Below are positions 5,600 to 5,612 of a DNA stretch of 5,612 nucleotides, piece after piece. How positions within the stretch are numbered: the stretch's first letter is position 1; every line of letters begins with the position of its first letter. The DNA is from Chloroflexota bacterium. Its GTDB lineage: Bacteria; Chloroflexota; Limnocylindria; QHBO01. The DNA lies in assembly GCA_005879815.1 (NCBI GenBank), contig VBKA01000132.1, positions 1 to 5,612 of the forward strand, written 5' to 3'. The translations under genes and the position numbers were made by a program. The notes beneath the pieces were generated by a model. That model worked only from the letters and a program-made list of their open reading frames with translations, did not search any database and was not told the origin of the DNA.

Positions 5600-5605
5600 A
5601 GGAGG
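5600..5605 (+). promoter_or_regulatory. Ribosome binding site (AGGAGG) of a gene beginning just outside the window
   Basis: A perfect AGGAGG is followed by seven bases up to the right edge. With the 8-11 base spacing used by other genes here, a plus-strand start codon is expected within a few bases of the edge. The product cannot be known. Confidence 0.55.
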
Positions 5606-5612
5606 CTAGGGA

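Larger units (their letters stand above)
5428..5612 (+). other. Non-coding region after dnaB; leader of a gene starting beyond the right edge
   Basis: No gene or tRNA is seen in these 185 bases, and there is no clear terminator after dnaB. TATAGT (5468-5473) is a good -10 match but has no -35 at normal spacing; TTGAAG at 5455-5460 is only seven bases away. A long leader with possible pairing (5519-5544, and CTCA 5547-5550 with TGAG 5555-5558) ends at a strong AGGAGG. Confidence 0.45.

Overview
The window is high-GC bacterial chromosome with strong AGGAGG-type ribosome binding sites, frequent TTG/GTG starts, and LexA operators of the GAAC-N4-GTTC type shared by Gram-positive bacteria, Actinomycetota and Chloroflexota. 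The rplI-dnaB pair, a free-standing cyclodeaminase/cyclohydrolase-family gene and the style of the LexA and DinB proteins suggest a Chloroflexota-like (possibly uncultured soil lineage) or actinobacterial genome. That placement is an inference with low confidence. No mobile elements, CRISPR arrays, tRNAs or rRNAs were seen.

Left half (positions 1-2667, all on the minus strand): this is an SOS DNA-damage module. In transcription order it holds a LexA-controlled promoter (2638-2667), lexA (2603-1941), dinB encoding DNA polymerase IV (1912-653), a second LexA-type promoter with two operators at the 3' end of dinB (610-663), and a small 86-residue gene tentatively assigned to the DUF6504 type (568-308). 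The 5' end of a formiminotransferase-cyclodeaminase/methenyl-THF cyclohydrolase family gene follows (211 to beyond the left edge). LexA would repress its own gene together with dinB. The small gene has an SOS promoter of its own and two operators, which makes it the least described and most interesting part of the window.

Right half (2700-5612, all on the plus strand): a divergent promoter drives a DUF1232 (YkvA-type) membrane-associated protein. Its stop overlaps the start of rplI (ribosomal protein L9) by four bases. Then comes a 384-base non-coding gap with three clear inverted repeats, then dnaB, the replicative helicase, which has no obvious Shine-Dalgarno sequence. After dnaB there is a non-coding leader with a -10-like element, a possible hairpin and a strong AGGAGG seven bases from the right edge, so another plus-strand gene probably starts just outside the window.

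Functionally the window joins a damage-inducible repair and tolerance block to a housekeeping translation/replication block through the 137-base divergent lexA/DUF1232 region. Apart from the SOS-controlled small protein and the inverted-repeat-rich rplI-dnaB gap, the genes are members of well-known families. I see no clear evidence of a wholly new multi-gene system.
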